Positions 27,701-36,280 of a stretch of DNA of 64,000 bases are shown piece after piece. The position numbers were made by a program, and so were the translations under genes. The DNA is taken from assembly GCF_003308995.1 (NCBI RefSeq), contig NZ_QFFJ01000001.1, positions 496,001-560,000 on the forward strand. Reading direction: 5' to 3'. Every line of letters starts with the position of its first letter. Position 1 is the stretch's first letter. Origin of the DNA: Chitinophaga flava (GTDB taxonomy: Bacteria > Bacteroidota > Bacteroidia > Chitinophagales > Chitinophagaceae). The notes under the pieces were generated by a model. That model saw nothing but the letters and a program-made list of their open reading frames with translations, was not told the origin of the DNA and did no database searches.

Positions 27701-28239
27701 ATATAGGAGATGATCAGCACGGCCCCTTCTTCCGGGATGCTGATGCTGAAGTGTCCGTTGCCATCGGTGATCACGCCATTGTTGTGACCTTTGATACGGA
27801 TACCTACTCCTGGCAGGGGCATACCATTGGACTTATCAGTGACAGTACCTGAAATCGGTGGTGGCAAAGCTTTCAGGGGGATGACCGTAATTTTGTTATC
27901 ACCATACACCTGCGCCACCATACCTGCCGGTGTCAGGAGTTTACCTAAAACATCCATCAGAAGAGCATCTTCAGCATGTATGCTCACCTGCCTTTGTTTG
28001 TCTACCTTTTCATCATTAAAATAAATCCTGACACCAGACCGGACAGACAGCTGTTCCAGTGCAGTGCGAAGCGGTTGTCCGGAAATATCCACCGACACAC
28101 GTATCCGCTCCACGGCTTGTCCTTTAGTACGGACACTGGCCATCAGGTTGGTGATCGTAATAGAAAATACCATTACATAAAAGGAGATACGCATAACCCA
28201 TTTTAAATAAGCACAGGGTTTCCCCAGGAAAAAATTCAT
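24754..28239 (-). CDS. TonB-dependent transducer with N-terminal STN signalling domain
   Basis: 1161 residues. Long leader with hydrophobic core (about 13-35). Residues 46-97 are a secretin/TonB short N-terminal (STN) domain (GQPLRTALEQLSVRSGVRIYF), which in FecA-type systems signals to an anti-sigma factor. A carboxypeptidase-regulatory-like domain (128-203, GTVTDKSNGMPLPGVGIRIKG) precedes the plug (215-330, with RVSGVTITDDKYVAIRGLGDRS) and a barrel ending LGLNYNIF. The RGLGDR plug motif places it in the FecA/fusA-like receptor group. It sits after a FecR/ECF pair and most likely induces its own operon on ligand binding. Confidence 0.93.
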   Translation of the reverse strand: MNFFLGKPCAYLKWVMRISFYVMVFSITITNLMASVRTKGQAVERIRVSVDISGQPLRTALEQLSVRSGVRIYFNDEKVDKQRQVSIHAEDALLMDVLGKLLTPAGMVAQVYGDNKITVIPLKALPPPISGTVTDKSNGMPLPGVGIRIKGHNNGVITDGNGHFSISIPEEGAVLIISYIGYQQQELKVGPGTTNLQIALKPGRTQLNEVQVQARRKTNTEAAILSERKASAIVQDAISAANIEKTASITTTQALQRVSGVTITDDKYVAIRGLGDRSVIGQLNGIRLASSDPDRSAIPLDLVPAGLLDNITIYKTYTPDKPADAAAGIIELKTRSVPDSAIFNITAQAGFNSNIGIGGKLNSFYNSDPGFFGQKVKRAGLPEDFVALGRQYPGGYTQLQSTIAHNGNDPQIKQEADRINGIMHQFDPVLTTRYAPAKMNQIYSATYGNSFSVFRKHKLGVIAGVNYYQRATDIHGGDLTQWSIYQGVLTGNNQVGSSRVIPNYITPNNINLGKYISYKENTGTSTLNYGFLGGLTYRFNTRNEISVQYMGSRGAEVQASNLYGAYEYTGLPGEVSNVVYSLKRSYRTLNTFNLQGEHKLTAGEYAPRLSYNIATSTSSQEDPDYRFVNLAAYRPVKGGAIPVNGSLPNGNGGFTGTPVYYSLVSGYVNGYGPYGIIQADPNGRRYRSLSETNYNYKADLTVPFRLLGRRQEAKGGVNYLHRDRTFGENVLSLPGSNFSSTGNQALYTVHGNLDHLVGYDQIGIKVPAGAIGEGQPAVGGFLYNAQKSPNNYKGFYETRAFYGMLDLHLLDNLRLTGGARFELTNIQAAVDTAGVFLDPSLTTPNKDGQAVKMIVTEPNSVYKTDYKPYYSLNLTYTLQQNMNFRLGYSTTLARPELREITNVFEFDPFQFALVVGNPKLKNQSVTNYDFRWEWFPAAGEVIAASAFYKQIDHQLTKVYSVNSVGLDARFPEFPAIRFENDPNRGRVYGIELEVVKNLGKWWRPLRYFFLGSNLLLAQSEIKKSPERLNDSRIIDRRSPSNSPLFEQAPYSVNVYLNYSNPVTRTDLTLTFNEVGERLIQINLTGEPDLYSRPAPVLDFVFSQYLTKRLQLKGYAKNLFNPAWQEVYANPGTGGKYYGNTYIRRSYYRGSEFMLGLNYNIF

Positions 28240-28255
28240 ACTTTTACCTTGTTAA

Positions 28256-28281
28256 TTAGTTAATCCTTCGGGTTAGTTAAT
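28256..28281 (-). repeat. Two direct repeats just upstream of the TonB transducer start
   Basis: TTAGTTAAT occurs at 28256-28264 and 28273-28281 (ATTAACTAA on the coding strand), 17 bases apart, within 45 bases of the start codon. They lie in the 180-base gap between FecR and the receptor and could be a regulator site or 5'-UTR element. Nothing else definite is seen in the gap apart from an imperfect GC-rich hairpin around 28335-28360. Confidence 0.35.
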
Positions 28282-28419
28282 GACAGCGATGGGATGATGC
28301 GGTTTCTCAGGCCTGGTATCATCTGCATCGCACCTTAAACCGGGTACGCGTGCGTTCCGGTTTTTTCTTTTTTACAGTGTATTATGTAAATCTTTCTGCC
28401 ATAGTTGCGGGTTTAGAGA

Positions 28420-29388
28420 TCAGGAAATAAGGAACGTACCGTTGGCCTGTTTCTTAAAGTGCAGGCTATATACTTTGCTTAATATTTTCAGGATATCATC
28501 CAGTGATTCTTTGTGATCGAAGCGGCCACTGATTTCGATATTTTTCAGGCGGGAGCTGTTGATTAAAAACGAAACGCCATAGCGGTTTTGCAGCGATAAC
28601 ACTACTTCAGCCAGCGGATCTTTTTCAAAGCTGAGGCTACCATCTTTCCATGCCGCAGCTATCTGCGCATGCACCTGTCTTATCTGCGGCGTTCCTTCAG
28701 GACCGCTGATACGCAGTTCCTGGTCTGCTGTCAGATAAGCAATATGCGAGCTGTCTGTAGATTTGAATACGGCTACCTTTCCGGAAGCTACGGTAACCCG
28801 GTAGGTACCGGTAGCAGCATAGGAACGGATACTGAAAGCCGTTCCCAGCACCTTTGTCCGGAAACCGCGGCTTTCAATAATAAAAGGATGTAAAGGGTCC
28901 TGATGAATATCAAAATAGGCTTCACCCTGCAGGTACACTGTTCTGTTGTCAGTAAACCTCTCAGGATACTGCAGCTGGCTGTTGGCATTCAGCCATACTA
29001 CAGAACTGTCTGTCAGCACTACTTTCAGCAGCTGGCCATTATTGGTATGCAGCTCCATCAGCCGGCTGATCTGCTTACGTGGCTGTGTTCCTGATTTATA
29101 CCACCATCCTGCACCGGCCACGATGGCGGTGACTACAGATGCCACCATTCCCCATTTAATGATACGGTTACGTTTGATGGGAATGACTCTGCCACTGGTT
29201 TTGATCCGGGCATCTACGGCCGAAAAAATCTTTTCCCGCAGAAAGACACGGTCATACGTTCCTGTTGCTTCAGGAGCCGGTGTATGCCACTGTTCAAACC
29301 ATTCGTCCAGCAAGGCTTCCTCTTCGGCGGTGATATTACCACTGAGGTATTTTTCTATGAGCCTGTTTAATTGATTCTCGTCCAGCAT
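28420..29388 (-). CDS. FecR family anti-sigma factor
   Basis: 322 residues from the ATG at 29388 (MLDENQLNRLIEKYLSGN); an earlier in-frame ATG would add nine hydrophobic residues of doubtful value. N-terminal cytoplasmic sigma-binding helices (1-70), one transmembrane helix (about 76-97, ending GAGWWYKSG), a periplasmic FecR domain (about 115-215, with VWLNANSQLQYPERF and RVTVASGKVAVF) and a C-terminal DUF4974 domain (about 255-320). It holds the ECF sigma and is released when the STN domain of the downstream receptor is engaged. Confidence 0.95.
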   Translation of the reverse strand: MLDENQLNRLIEKYLSGNITAEEEALLDEWFEQWHTPAPEATGTYDRVFLREKIFSAVDARIKTSGRVIPIKRNRIIKWGMVASVVTAIVAGAGWWYKSGTQPRKQISRLMELHTNNGQLLKVVLTDSSVVWLNANSQLQYPERFTDNRTVYLQGEAYFDIHQDPLHPFIIESRGFRTKVLGTAFSIRSYAATGTYRVTVASGKVAVFKSTDSSHIAYLTADQELRISGPEGTPQIRQVHAQIAAAWKDGSLSFEKDPLAEVVLSLQNRYGVSFLINSSRLKNIEISGRFDHKESLDDILKILSKVYSLHFKKQANGTFLIS

Positions 29389-29496
29389 GAAAATAAAATT
29401 GTATAAAAGCTGCAATGAGCATTATCACAATCCTATTTACCGTGAGGGGAAACAAACACCTATGCCGACGTATATTAAATTAATGTGAACAGATTT

Positions 29497-30096
29497 TTAT
29501 TTGCGGAGAGACAGTAGTATCAGTAGGGTAATATAATCTTTCAGATTGCCCCGCATGATACGAAGGGCTTTCACCAGGTGGTTATTAACAGTTTTAGGGG
29601 AGATATTCAGCGCTTCAGCGATCTGACGGGTATTAAAGCCTTGTATGCGGCTCAGGGTAAACACTTCCCTGCATTTATCAGGGAGCTGGTCAATCTGTTG
29701 TCGTACTACTTCATTCAGCTCATTAAAGGAAAGCTGTTCTGCAGTATTGTTGGTCATCTCCCCCAGGGGAGCCTGTTGCAGATATTTCTGATGGGATAAT
29801 TGTTTACGATAGGTGTTCAGGATAAGATTCTTTGTGACCCCATATAACCAGGCCCCTACCGGCTTTGCCGGATCGAGGTCTTCCCTGCGTGTCCACAGGG
29901 CCACAAAAGTCTCTTGCGTAATTTCTTCCGCCTGTTCTCTATTGCCTAGTTTATACCAGGCCATATCATACTGTTTTTCCCAATAGTGATCATAGATATC
30001 ACGGAAGGCTTTTTCATCACCCTGCCGTAATTTCTCTATCAGTAAAAACTCATCCGGAAGCACTTCCTTATCAAAATCCATGAGATCAATTTCCAT
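29497..30096 (-). CDS. ECF RNA polymerase sigma factor of the FecI type
   Basis: 199 residues. Region 2 spans about 20-90 (DEKAFRDIYDHYWEKQYDMAW, QEEITQETFVALW-type motif, ending with GAWLYGVTKNLI) and region 4 about 130-185 (LPDKCREVFTLSRIQGFNTRQIAEALNISPKTVNNHLVKAL). The pattern matches the Bacteroidota Bacteroidetes family 1 sigma factors that pair with FecR. First gene of the locus; 108 bases before FecR. Confidence 0.95.
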   Translation of the reverse strand: MEIDLMDFDKEVLPDEFLLIEKLRQGDEKAFRDIYDHYWEKQYDMAWYKLGNREQAEEITQETFVALWTRREDLDPAKPVGAWLYGVTKNLILNTYRKQLSHQKYLQQAPLGEMTNNTAEQLSFNELNEVVRQQIDQLPDKCREVFTLSRIQGFNTRQIAEALNISPKTVNNHLVKALRIMRGNLKDYITLLILLSLRK

Positions 30097-30197
30097 CCAA
30101 AAGTAATTCGCATAGAAAAGATCGCATATAAAATAATTGTTAAGAAATAACGGGAACGGTTGCCCGAAAAAATAAGTGTTTCTTTAACAATTAAAAA

Positions 30198-31448
30198 TCA
30201 TCTACAAAATCTCTCCGGATGGAAAGGTTTGATATCCATGGATGTAGGTGTATTCCCCACCAGTTCCGTCACCAGTTTACCGGTAGCCGCTCCCAGGCTG
30301 ATGCCCAGCATAGAGTGCCCTGTGGCCACAGTAACGTTACTATAGCGGGAGAGATTACCGATATACGGCAAGCCGTCGGCGCTGCAGGGGCGGTAACCAT
30401 ACCATACCTTGTCTGCACCAGGCAATGGCAGATTAAATTCAGGGAAATAACGTTTCACTGAATCAAAGATTCCCTGTACCCTGCGCATACGTGGTGGCGT
30501 ATGCAGTGGTGTGATCTCCATGGTACCACCAAAGCGCAGTTTGTTACCATCCATCGGAGAGATGGCCACCCGCGCTTCGCTGAGAATAATAGAGCGACGT
30601 ACTTTGTAAGGCGCATCATCGAAAGTGACAGAATAGCCTCTGCCACCCACCATGGGAATATTAAGCCCAAACTGCCGGGCCAGCGCAGTACTCCACACAC
30701 CGGCAGCCAGTACTACGTGATCCGCTGCAATGCCGCCGCCTGTTGTATCAACACCGATGATCCGGTTGCCCGTCATCGCAAATCCCGTCACCTCACGGTG
30801 ACGTATAAACTGAACGCCCTTCCCTTCCAGATAGGTGAGCAGGCTGAGCATCAGCTGATTGGGATACAACTGTGCATCACCCGGGAAATAAACAGCTCCC
30901 AGCGCATCGATGGCTACATCCGGCTCCAGCTGCGACACACCCGCTTTATCCAGTATTTTGGCTTCAATGCCCAGTGCTGCCGCTTCCTCCACCGTTTGTT
31001 CGGCGTGATGTGCATTTTGTTCTGTCTTGAAAAGTTCGAGCATACCAAACGGAGCATAAGCGAAACTCAGCTCCGGCATAGTGGCCCATGTTTCATACAA
31101 TTGTTTGCTCAACAGCGAGATGTCACGCAGCGGTACGGCGGAGCGCTCCACATGTGCGGCGGTGGCGCTTTTCAAAAATTTCAGCCCCCAGTTGATCAGG
31201 TCTTTGTTGAGCGAAGGTTTTATATAAAAAGGGCTGCCGGCATCCATCATCCAGCGGAGGCCCTGCCGGACAATGCCCGGTGTAGCGAGCGGCACAAAGT
31301 GGCTGGGGCAGATATAACCGGCATTGCCATACGAACAGCCTTCCAGCATGTCGGTACGATCGACCACCGTTACGCTGTAACCCGCCTGTTGCAGATAAAA
31401 GGCGCTGCTCAGCCCTATAATACCACCACCAATAATGATTACTTTCAT
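30198..31448 (-). CDS. FAD-dependent D-amino-acid (cis-4-hydroxy-D-proline) dehydrogenase
   Basis: 416 residues of the DadA/DAO fold: dinucleotide-binding VIIIGGGIIGLSSAFYLQQ at the N-terminus, GCSYGNAGYICPSH as the flavin-proximal loop, and a C-terminal GYRPCSADGLPYIG plus TGHSMLGISLGAATGKLV closing the FAD site. In hydroxyproline operons this enzyme oxidises cis-4-hydroxy-D-proline to pyrroline-4-hydroxy-2-carboxylate. Assignment to that substrate rests on the three pathway genes upstream (7-base gap). It is a single-chain enzyme; no alpha/gamma partner is present. Confidence 0.88.
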   Translation of the reverse strand: MKVIIIGGGIIGLSSAFYLQQAGYSVTVVDRTDMLEGCSYGNAGYICPSHFVPLATPGIVRQGLRWMMDAGSPFYIKPSLNKDLINWGLKFLKSATAAHVERSAVPLRDISLLSKQLYETWATMPELSFAYAPFGMLELFKTEQNAHHAEQTVEEAAALGIEAKILDKAGVSQLEPDVAIDALGAVYFPGDAQLYPNQLMLSLLTYLEGKGVQFIRHREVTGFAMTGNRIIGVDTTGGGIAADHVVLAAGVWSTALARQFGLNIPMVGGRGYSVTFDDAPYKVRRSIILSEARVAISPMDGNKLRFGGTMEITPLHTPPRMRRVQGIFDSVKRYFPEFNLPLPGADKVWYGYRPCSADGLPYIGNLSRYSNVTVATGHSMLGISLGAATGKLVTELVGNTPTSMDIKPFHPERFCR

Positions 31449-31455
31449 AGTACGT

Positions 31456-32457
31456 TCATATTACCTGTAATCCGTAAGCGTAAGGATCATCTTCCGGATC
31501 AATTGAAATTGTATTGTAACCATAAATTCTGGCCCAGCCTTCAATGCTGGGACGGATGGCCGGTTTACCCCCTACTTTGGTTTCCTCTTCTATCCTGCCG
31601 GTAAAACGGGAACCGATAATGCTTTCATGCACAAAAGTATCTCCCTTGCTCAGTTTACCTTGTGTATACCATTGCGCCATCCTGGCGGAAGTTCCGGTGC
31701 CGCAGGGAGAACGGTCGATGGCCTTATCGCCGTAGAATACCGCATTACGTGCAGTAGAAGAAGCATCCATCACAGCGCCGGTCCATAAAATGTGGGAGCA
31801 GCCGTTGATATGTTCATTCTCCGGATGCACGAATGTGTATATTTCGTTGATCCGTTTCCGTAGTTCCCTGGCCCAGGTTGTCAGTTGGCCAGCAGTGAAG
31901 TGTTCCAGTCCTGGAAAATTTTCCTGTACATCTACGATCGCATAAAAATTGCCACCATAGGCAACATCTACTTTCAACAGGCCCAGTTCGGGGCATTCCA
32001 CCAGAATACCGGTGGCTGCCAGGTAAGCAGGTACGTTGGTCAGCCTCACGCTTTTCACTTTATTACCTTCGCGGTAGTAACTTACTTCCACCAGCCCGGC
32101 AGGCGTTTCCATTCTCACTTTACCGGGTACTTTGGGATTTATCAGTCCTTCTTCTATGGCGATGGTAATCGTTCCGATGGTACCATGGCCGCACATGGGG
32201 AGGCAGCCGCTGGTTTCGATGAACAACACGGCCACATCGTTGGCCGGGTCGTGTGGTGGATACAGGATACTGCCACTCATCATATCATGACCGCGTGGTT
32301 CGAACATCAGCCCTTTTCTGATCCAATCGTATTCCTGCAGGAAATGGTTCCTTTTTTCGCTCATATTGTTTCCCTTCAGGGCAGGGCCCCCGCCGGCTAC
32401 CAGTCTTACCGGGTTACCGCAGGTATGTGCATCGATGCAAAAAAATGTATGCTTCAA
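31456..32457 (-). CDS. 4-hydroxyproline 2-epimerase (proline racemase family)
   Basis: 333 residues. Both catalytic cysteines are present: Cys89 in LPMCGHGTIGT and Cys252 in DRSPCGTGTSARM, which separates it from the trans-3-hydroxyproline dehydratases that lack the first. N-terminal IDAHTCGNPVRLV is the family opening. It converts trans-4-hydroxy-L-proline to cis-4-hydroxy-D-proline in the cytosol, the first step of the pathway. Gaps to neighbours are 25 and 7 bases. Confidence 0.93.
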   Translation of the reverse strand: MKHTFFCIDAHTCGNPVRLVAGGGPALKGNNMSEKRNHFLQEYDWIRKGLMFEPRGHDMMSGSILYPPHDPANDVAVLFIETSGCLPMCGHGTIGTITIAIEEGLINPKVPGKVRMETPAGLVEVSYYREGNKVKSVRLTNVPAYLAATGILVECPELGLLKVDVAYGGNFYAIVDVQENFPGLEHFTAGQLTTWARELRKRINEIYTFVHPENEHINGCSHILWTGAVMDASSTARNAVFYGDKAIDRSPCGTGTSARMAQWYTQGKLSKGDTFVHESIIGSRFTGRIEEETKVGGKPAIRPSIEGWARIYGYNTISIDPEDDPYAYGLQVI

Positions 32458-32482
32458 AAGAAGTGTGTTTTCGGTGATTGGA

Positions 32483-33904
32483 TTAGCGTGTATACTGGTT
32501 GTCTACCAGGCGCCATATGCCGCCGGGATTATCCTGCTTTAACTCATCGGGCAATAATGCATCAGGGAACTGCTGAAAACACACAGGTCTTACCCAGCGC
32601 CGGATAGCAGCGGTCCCTACGGAGGTGTAGCGTGCATCTGTAGTAGCAGGATAAGGGCCGCCATGCACCATGGCAGCACATACTTCCACACCGGTAGGTG
32701 CGCCGTTCAATATGATCCTTCCTGCCAGTGTTATCTGCAGGTCGATGACTTCCTGCCATGCTTCCAGGTCGGCGTCTGTGGCCATTACGCTGGTGGTCAG
32801 CTGTCCTTTCAGGCTTTTTAATACCGCCAGCAGTTCTGTTTTGTCTTTACAGGCTATTGCCAGCGAGTGCGGACCAAACACTTCTTCCTTCAGATCGGGC
32901 TGAGCGAGGAATGCCGCACCGCTGGTGGCGGCCAGAGAAGGAGCTACGGTATCATCCGATGCGATGACAGGTTGTTCCAGTACAGTTGTTGCTTCATGTT
33001 TCAGCACCCGGTTACGTCCTTCGATGAAAGAACGATGAATACCTTCGTGCAGCATTTTCTGCGGTGATGTTTTTTGCAGCGCTGAGGCCAGCATATGCTG
33101 GAACGCTGTAAATGTGTCACTCTCCAGGCCTACCAGCAAACCGGGATTGGTACAGAACTGCCCTGCTCCCAGTGTGATGGAAGCAGCAAATGTCTGTGCC
33201 AGTTCAGCGGCACGCGTTTGTAAGGCATCTGGTAAAAAGACTACCGGGTTTACACTGCTCATTTCTGCAAACACAGGGATGGGGGTTTCCCGTGCCGCAG
33301 CATAATTACACAATGCTTTTCCACCCTGCAGAGAGCCGGTGAAACCGACTCCTGTGGCATTAGGATGCATAACCAGTGCTTTTCCGATTTCGTAACTTCC
33401 TGTTACATGTTGAACAGTATGCGTTGGCATTGCACTTTGTGCGATGGCTGCCTGTATCGCTTCAAATACCAGCAGTGAAGTGCGTATATGCGCCGAATGA
33501 CCTTTGATGACTACTGTGGCGCCGGCTGCCAGGGCACTGGCGGTATCACCGCCTGCCGTAGAGAAGGCAAACGGGAAGTTGCTGGCGCCAAAGACGATTA
33601 CCGGTCCTACCGGCATCAGCATACGCCTGATACCGGGTTTGGTGTCAATCACTGCTTCCACCCAGCTACCTTCTTTGATAAGGTCTGCAAACATACGCAG
33701 CTGGTGGGCGGTACGGCCGATCTCTCCTTTCAGCCTTGCCTCTGGCAGATTGGTTTCTTTTCCGGCTACCTGCACCAGGATGTCCTGGCGCGTGGTAATT
33801 TCTGTGGCGATAGCATCCAGGAAAGCCGCCCGCTGTGCGGGCTTTGTCCGTCGATATTGTTCAAAGGCCTCAGCGGCCTGTTGCATAATCTGATCTGTTT
33901 GCAT
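32483..33904 (-). CDS. 2-oxoglutarate semialdehyde dehydrogenase (ALDH family)
   Basis: 473 residues of the aldehyde dehydrogenase superfamily. Catalytic Cys251 in GAGQFCTNPGL and general-base Glu214 in FAEMSSVNP; Rossmann glycine segment GFTGSLQGGKAL. The shortened form with ASNFPFAFSTAGGDTASALAAG belongs to the subgroup of 2,5-dioxovalerate (2-oxoglutarate semialdehyde) dehydrogenases. It performs the last pathway step, giving 2-oxoglutarate. Fourteen bases from the deaminase gene upstream. Confidence 0.92.
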   Translation of the reverse strand: MQTDQIMQQAAEAFEQYRRTKPAQRAAFLDAIATEITTRQDILVQVAGKETNLPEARLKGEIGRTAHQLRMFADLIKEGSWVEAVIDTKPGIRRMLMPVGPVIVFGASNFPFAFSTAGGDTASALAAGATVVIKGHSAHIRTSLLVFEAIQAAIAQSAMPTHTVQHVTGSYEIGKALVMHPNATGVGFTGSLQGGKALCNYAAARETPIPVFAEMSSVNPVVFLPDALQTRAAELAQTFAASITLGAGQFCTNPGLLVGLESDTFTAFQHMLASALQKTSPQKMLHEGIHRSFIEGRNRVLKHEATTVLEQPVIASDDTVAPSLAATSGAAFLAQPDLKEEVFGPHSLAIACKDKTELLAVLKSLKGQLTTSVMATDADLEAWQEVIDLQITLAGRIILNGAPTGVEVCAAMVHGGPYPATTDARYTSVGTAAIRRWVRPVCFQQFPDALLPDELKQDNPGGIWRLVDNQYTR

Positions 33905-33918
33905 TGGGTACAGTTATT

Positions 33919-34833
33919 TTACAGAGAAAGATAATCTGGCAGTGTAGGTCTGTTGGCAACGGAGGTCCGTATTACCTGTAATACTTTTTCTCTTTCAGCA
34001 CCGGTCAGCGTTAAACGGGGAGCTCTTACATGTTCGCTACCCAGGCCCACTTCGGCTTCCGCCAGCTTGATATATTGCACCAGTTTAGCGGAAAGGTCCA
34101 GCTCCAGTAATGGCAGGAACCAACGGTAGATATCCAGGGCTTCTTTTATTCTGCCGGCTTTGGCCAGGCGATATACTGCTACTGTTTCTGCCGGGAAAGC
34201 CGCTACCAGACCACCTACCCAGCCATGAGCACCCAGTACTATCTCTTCGAGTGCCAGCGTGTCGAGGCCGCATAAAATTTTAAAGCGATCACCAAAACGG
34301 CTGATCATCCTTGTAACGTTGGATACATCGCGGGTAGATTCTTTTACCGCTTGTATATTAGGCAGCTCCTGCAACTGTTCAAAAACATCGAGGGTTACTT
34401 CGATCTTATAGTCCACCGGGTTGTTGTACACAATGATTGACAGATCTGTAGAAGCGGCCACTGTTTTATACCAGGCAGCTGTTTCGCGGTCGTCTGAGCG
34501 ATAACGCATAGGAGGCAGCAGCATCAGACCGGCGGCGCCCCATTTCTTTGCAAGCGCGGCCTGGTTAATGGCCTCTCTGGTAGCACCTTCTGCGATGCCT
34601 AATACCACTGGTATGCGGCCCGCTACTTTCTCAACAGTAAATTTTGTCAGTACTTCCTTTTCCGCGGTGGTCAGGGTGCTGGCCTCTCCCAGTGAGCCAC
34701 CCAGGATAATACCATCAACACCAGCCGACAGCTGTACTTCCAGATTTTTTTCAAACAATGGCAGGTCCAGTTCGTCTGCTGCTGTAAATTTGGTTGTGAT
34801 GGCCGGGAATATGCCTTTCCATTCAATTGACAT
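33919..34833 (-). CDS. DapA-family 1-pyrroline-4-hydroxy-2-carboxylate deaminase
   Basis: 304 residues from the ATG at 34833 (MSIEWKGIFPAITTKF); an earlier start would add a tail not seen in the family. TIM-barrel DapA superfamily: GGSLGEASTLTTAEK, Tyr136 in SIIVYNNPVDYKIE and Schiff-base Lys164 in QAVKESTRDVSN. In this context it deaminates pyrroline-4-hydroxy-2-carboxylate to 2-oxoglutarate semialdehyde. First gene of the operon; the 197-base gap to the divergent AraC gene holds the promoter region and an AT-rich stretch with TAATATTCGTAATATTG. Confidence 0.9.
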   Translation of the reverse strand: MSIEWKGIFPAITTKFTAADELDLPLFEKNLEVQLSAGVDGIILGGSLGEASTLTTAEKEVLTKFTVEKVAGRIPVVLGIAEGATREAINQAALAKKWGAAGLMLLPPMRYRSDDRETAAWYKTVAASTDLSIIVYNNPVDYKIEVTLDVFEQLQELPNIQAVKESTRDVSNVTRMISRFGDRFKILCGLDTLALEEIVLGAHGWVGGLVAAFPAETVAVYRLAKAGRIKEALDIYRWFLPLLELDLSAKLVQYIKLAEAEVGLGSEHVRAPRLTLTGAEREKVLQVIRTSVANRPTLPDYLSL

Positions 34834-35030
34834 AAGAAAAATGTTTTTCCAAAAATATCCAGACAACCCGCAGTTTACTTTCCCGATAGTAATCAATTAT
34901 AACCTGATATTGACCAGTTTTAGAGAAATCGATTGCCATTAACCGTTTTTTAACCACTTGAGGATATAACTACTTCAAATACGGTTAATATTCGTAATAT
35001 TGACCCATCCTCGATTCAACCGCCAACAAT

Positions 35031-35915
35031 ATGAAAGTTTTACAGTTTACGGTCCCCGTGGCTATCGACAAATCTATTATTCTGCAGAAAGATGTACTGC
35101 CATATTTTTACCCCTATCTCCACCGGCACCAGGAAGTGCAGCTCACCTGGGTACAGCAGGGTGAAGGTACACTGGTAGCCGACAACAACATGCATGCCTT
35201 CCGGCCTAACGACATTTTCTGGCTGGGCGCCAATCAACCTCATATCTTCAAAAGCGATCCTTCCTACTTTTTACCAAGGAACCGGAAAAAAGTAATGGCC
35301 CAGACGCTCTTCTTTAATTCCGATGGCGCACTCTCCGCATTATTTAATCTTCCGGAGATGAAACCGCTGAAAAATTTTGTACTGCAACAACAATCCGGAT
35401 TTAAAGTACCGACGCCGCAAACCACCGAGATATCAGCCTGCATGCTGCGTATCATTAATACCAGCGGGCCTGAACAGCTGATGCATTTTGTGGAACTGCT
35501 CCGCCTGCTGTCGGGCTACCCGGATATTGCCCCACTGGCTGCTGTCAACAAAAAGGTCACTGTCAGCGATCATGATGGTATCCGCATCGGGAATATCTAC
35601 AATTATATTATGCATCATTATGAACAGCCGATTACGCTGGAAGATGCAGCCGGACAGGTACACATGACTCCTCATGCCTTCTGCCGCTTCTTTAAAAAAC
35701 ATACCCGGCGCACCTTCGTTTCCTTTCTCAATGAAGTACGCATTAATGAAGCCTGCAAAAAACTGACCGATGGCGATTACGATAATATTGCTACAGTAGC
35801 CTATACTACCGGGTTTAACAGCATCACTAATTTTAATCGTGTATTCAAGTCCGTTACTGGCAAGTCCCCAAGTCAGTATCTCAACAATTATTTTCAGCAT
35901 GTAGATCAAGGATGA
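35031..35915 (+). CDS. AraC family regulator of the hydroxyproline operon
   Basis: 294 residues. N-terminal cupin sensor (PYFYPYLHRHQEVQLTWVQQGEGTLVADN, then RPNDIFWLGANQPHIFKSDP) and C-terminal double HTH from about residue 190 (ITLEDAAGQVHMTPHAFCRFFKKHTRRTFVSFLNEVRI, then IATVAYTTGFNSITNFNRVFKSVTGKSPSQY). It is divergently placed from the operon it most likely activates. The sensing domain probably binds a pathway intermediate; which one is not visible. Confidence 0.92.
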   Translation: MKVLQFTVPVAIDKSIILQKDVLPYFYPYLHRHQEVQLTWVQQGEGTLVADNNMHAFRPNDIFWLGANQPHIFKSDPSYFLPRNRKKVMAQTLFFNSDGALSALFNLPEMKPLKNFVLQQQSGFKVPTPQTTEISACMLRIINTSGPEQLMHFVELLRLLSGYPDIAPLAAVNKKVTVSDHDGIRIGNIYNYIMHHYEQPITLEDAAGQVHMTPHAFCRFFKKHTRRTFVSFLNEVRINEACKKLTDGDYDNIATVAYTTGFNSITNFNRVFKSVTGKSPSQYLNNYFQHVDQG

Positions 35916-35933
35916 TCAATAACATACTTATTA

Positions 35934-35973
35934 TACGAAAAAAGGTCTTTCGGGTGAAAGATCTTTTTTCGTA
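35934..35973 (+). terminator. Terminator after the AraC gene
   Basis: Eighteen-base arms TACGAAAAAAGGTCTTTC and complement with one mismatch, four-base loop, ending in the T-rich arm CTTTTTTCGTA. It lies 19 bases after the AraC stop. Confidence 0.8.
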
Positions 35974-36280
35974 TATGCTATACCGTTATAGTCAAAGAAT
36001 ACAGCCTGGCTCAGCAGTTATAACATTCACACGGTTAGCGCTGTTTATATTATTTAGAGGAGCATCAGACGAAGCCATGCAATACCATTTGTTTCACTCC
36101 GGCAGACATAGCTTTCTGACCCATACAGGAACAGCCGTTTCTTCCTGGGCCGTCAGCCTGGTCATCTTTGCCTGCACACTGCCGCTTTTAAAAGTGTTGC
36201 TGCTGAAATTGCTGTGGTTAATGTATCAGCTGTTGCTGCTATATCAATATTAATCTTTCACCCCGAAAATAAACCTCATA
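35974..36280 (+). other. Gap with a doubtful short membrane ORF
   Basis: This 300-base stretch between terminator and coiled-coil gene holds one reading frame ending at 36253. Its last 58 codons (ATG at 36078) would encode a protein with one or two hydrophobic runs (WAVSLVIFACTLPLLKVLLLKLLWLMYQ). The upstream part of the frame runs through the terminator, so a long product is excluded. No ribosome site stands out. I cannot decide whether the 58-residue version is expressed. Confidence 0.3.

Noticed and set aside
35912..36253. 113-codon frame starting inside the AraC gene end
   Set aside because: It runs through an 18-base-stem terminator hairpin, so a full-length product is unlikely. Only the last 58 codons remain possible.
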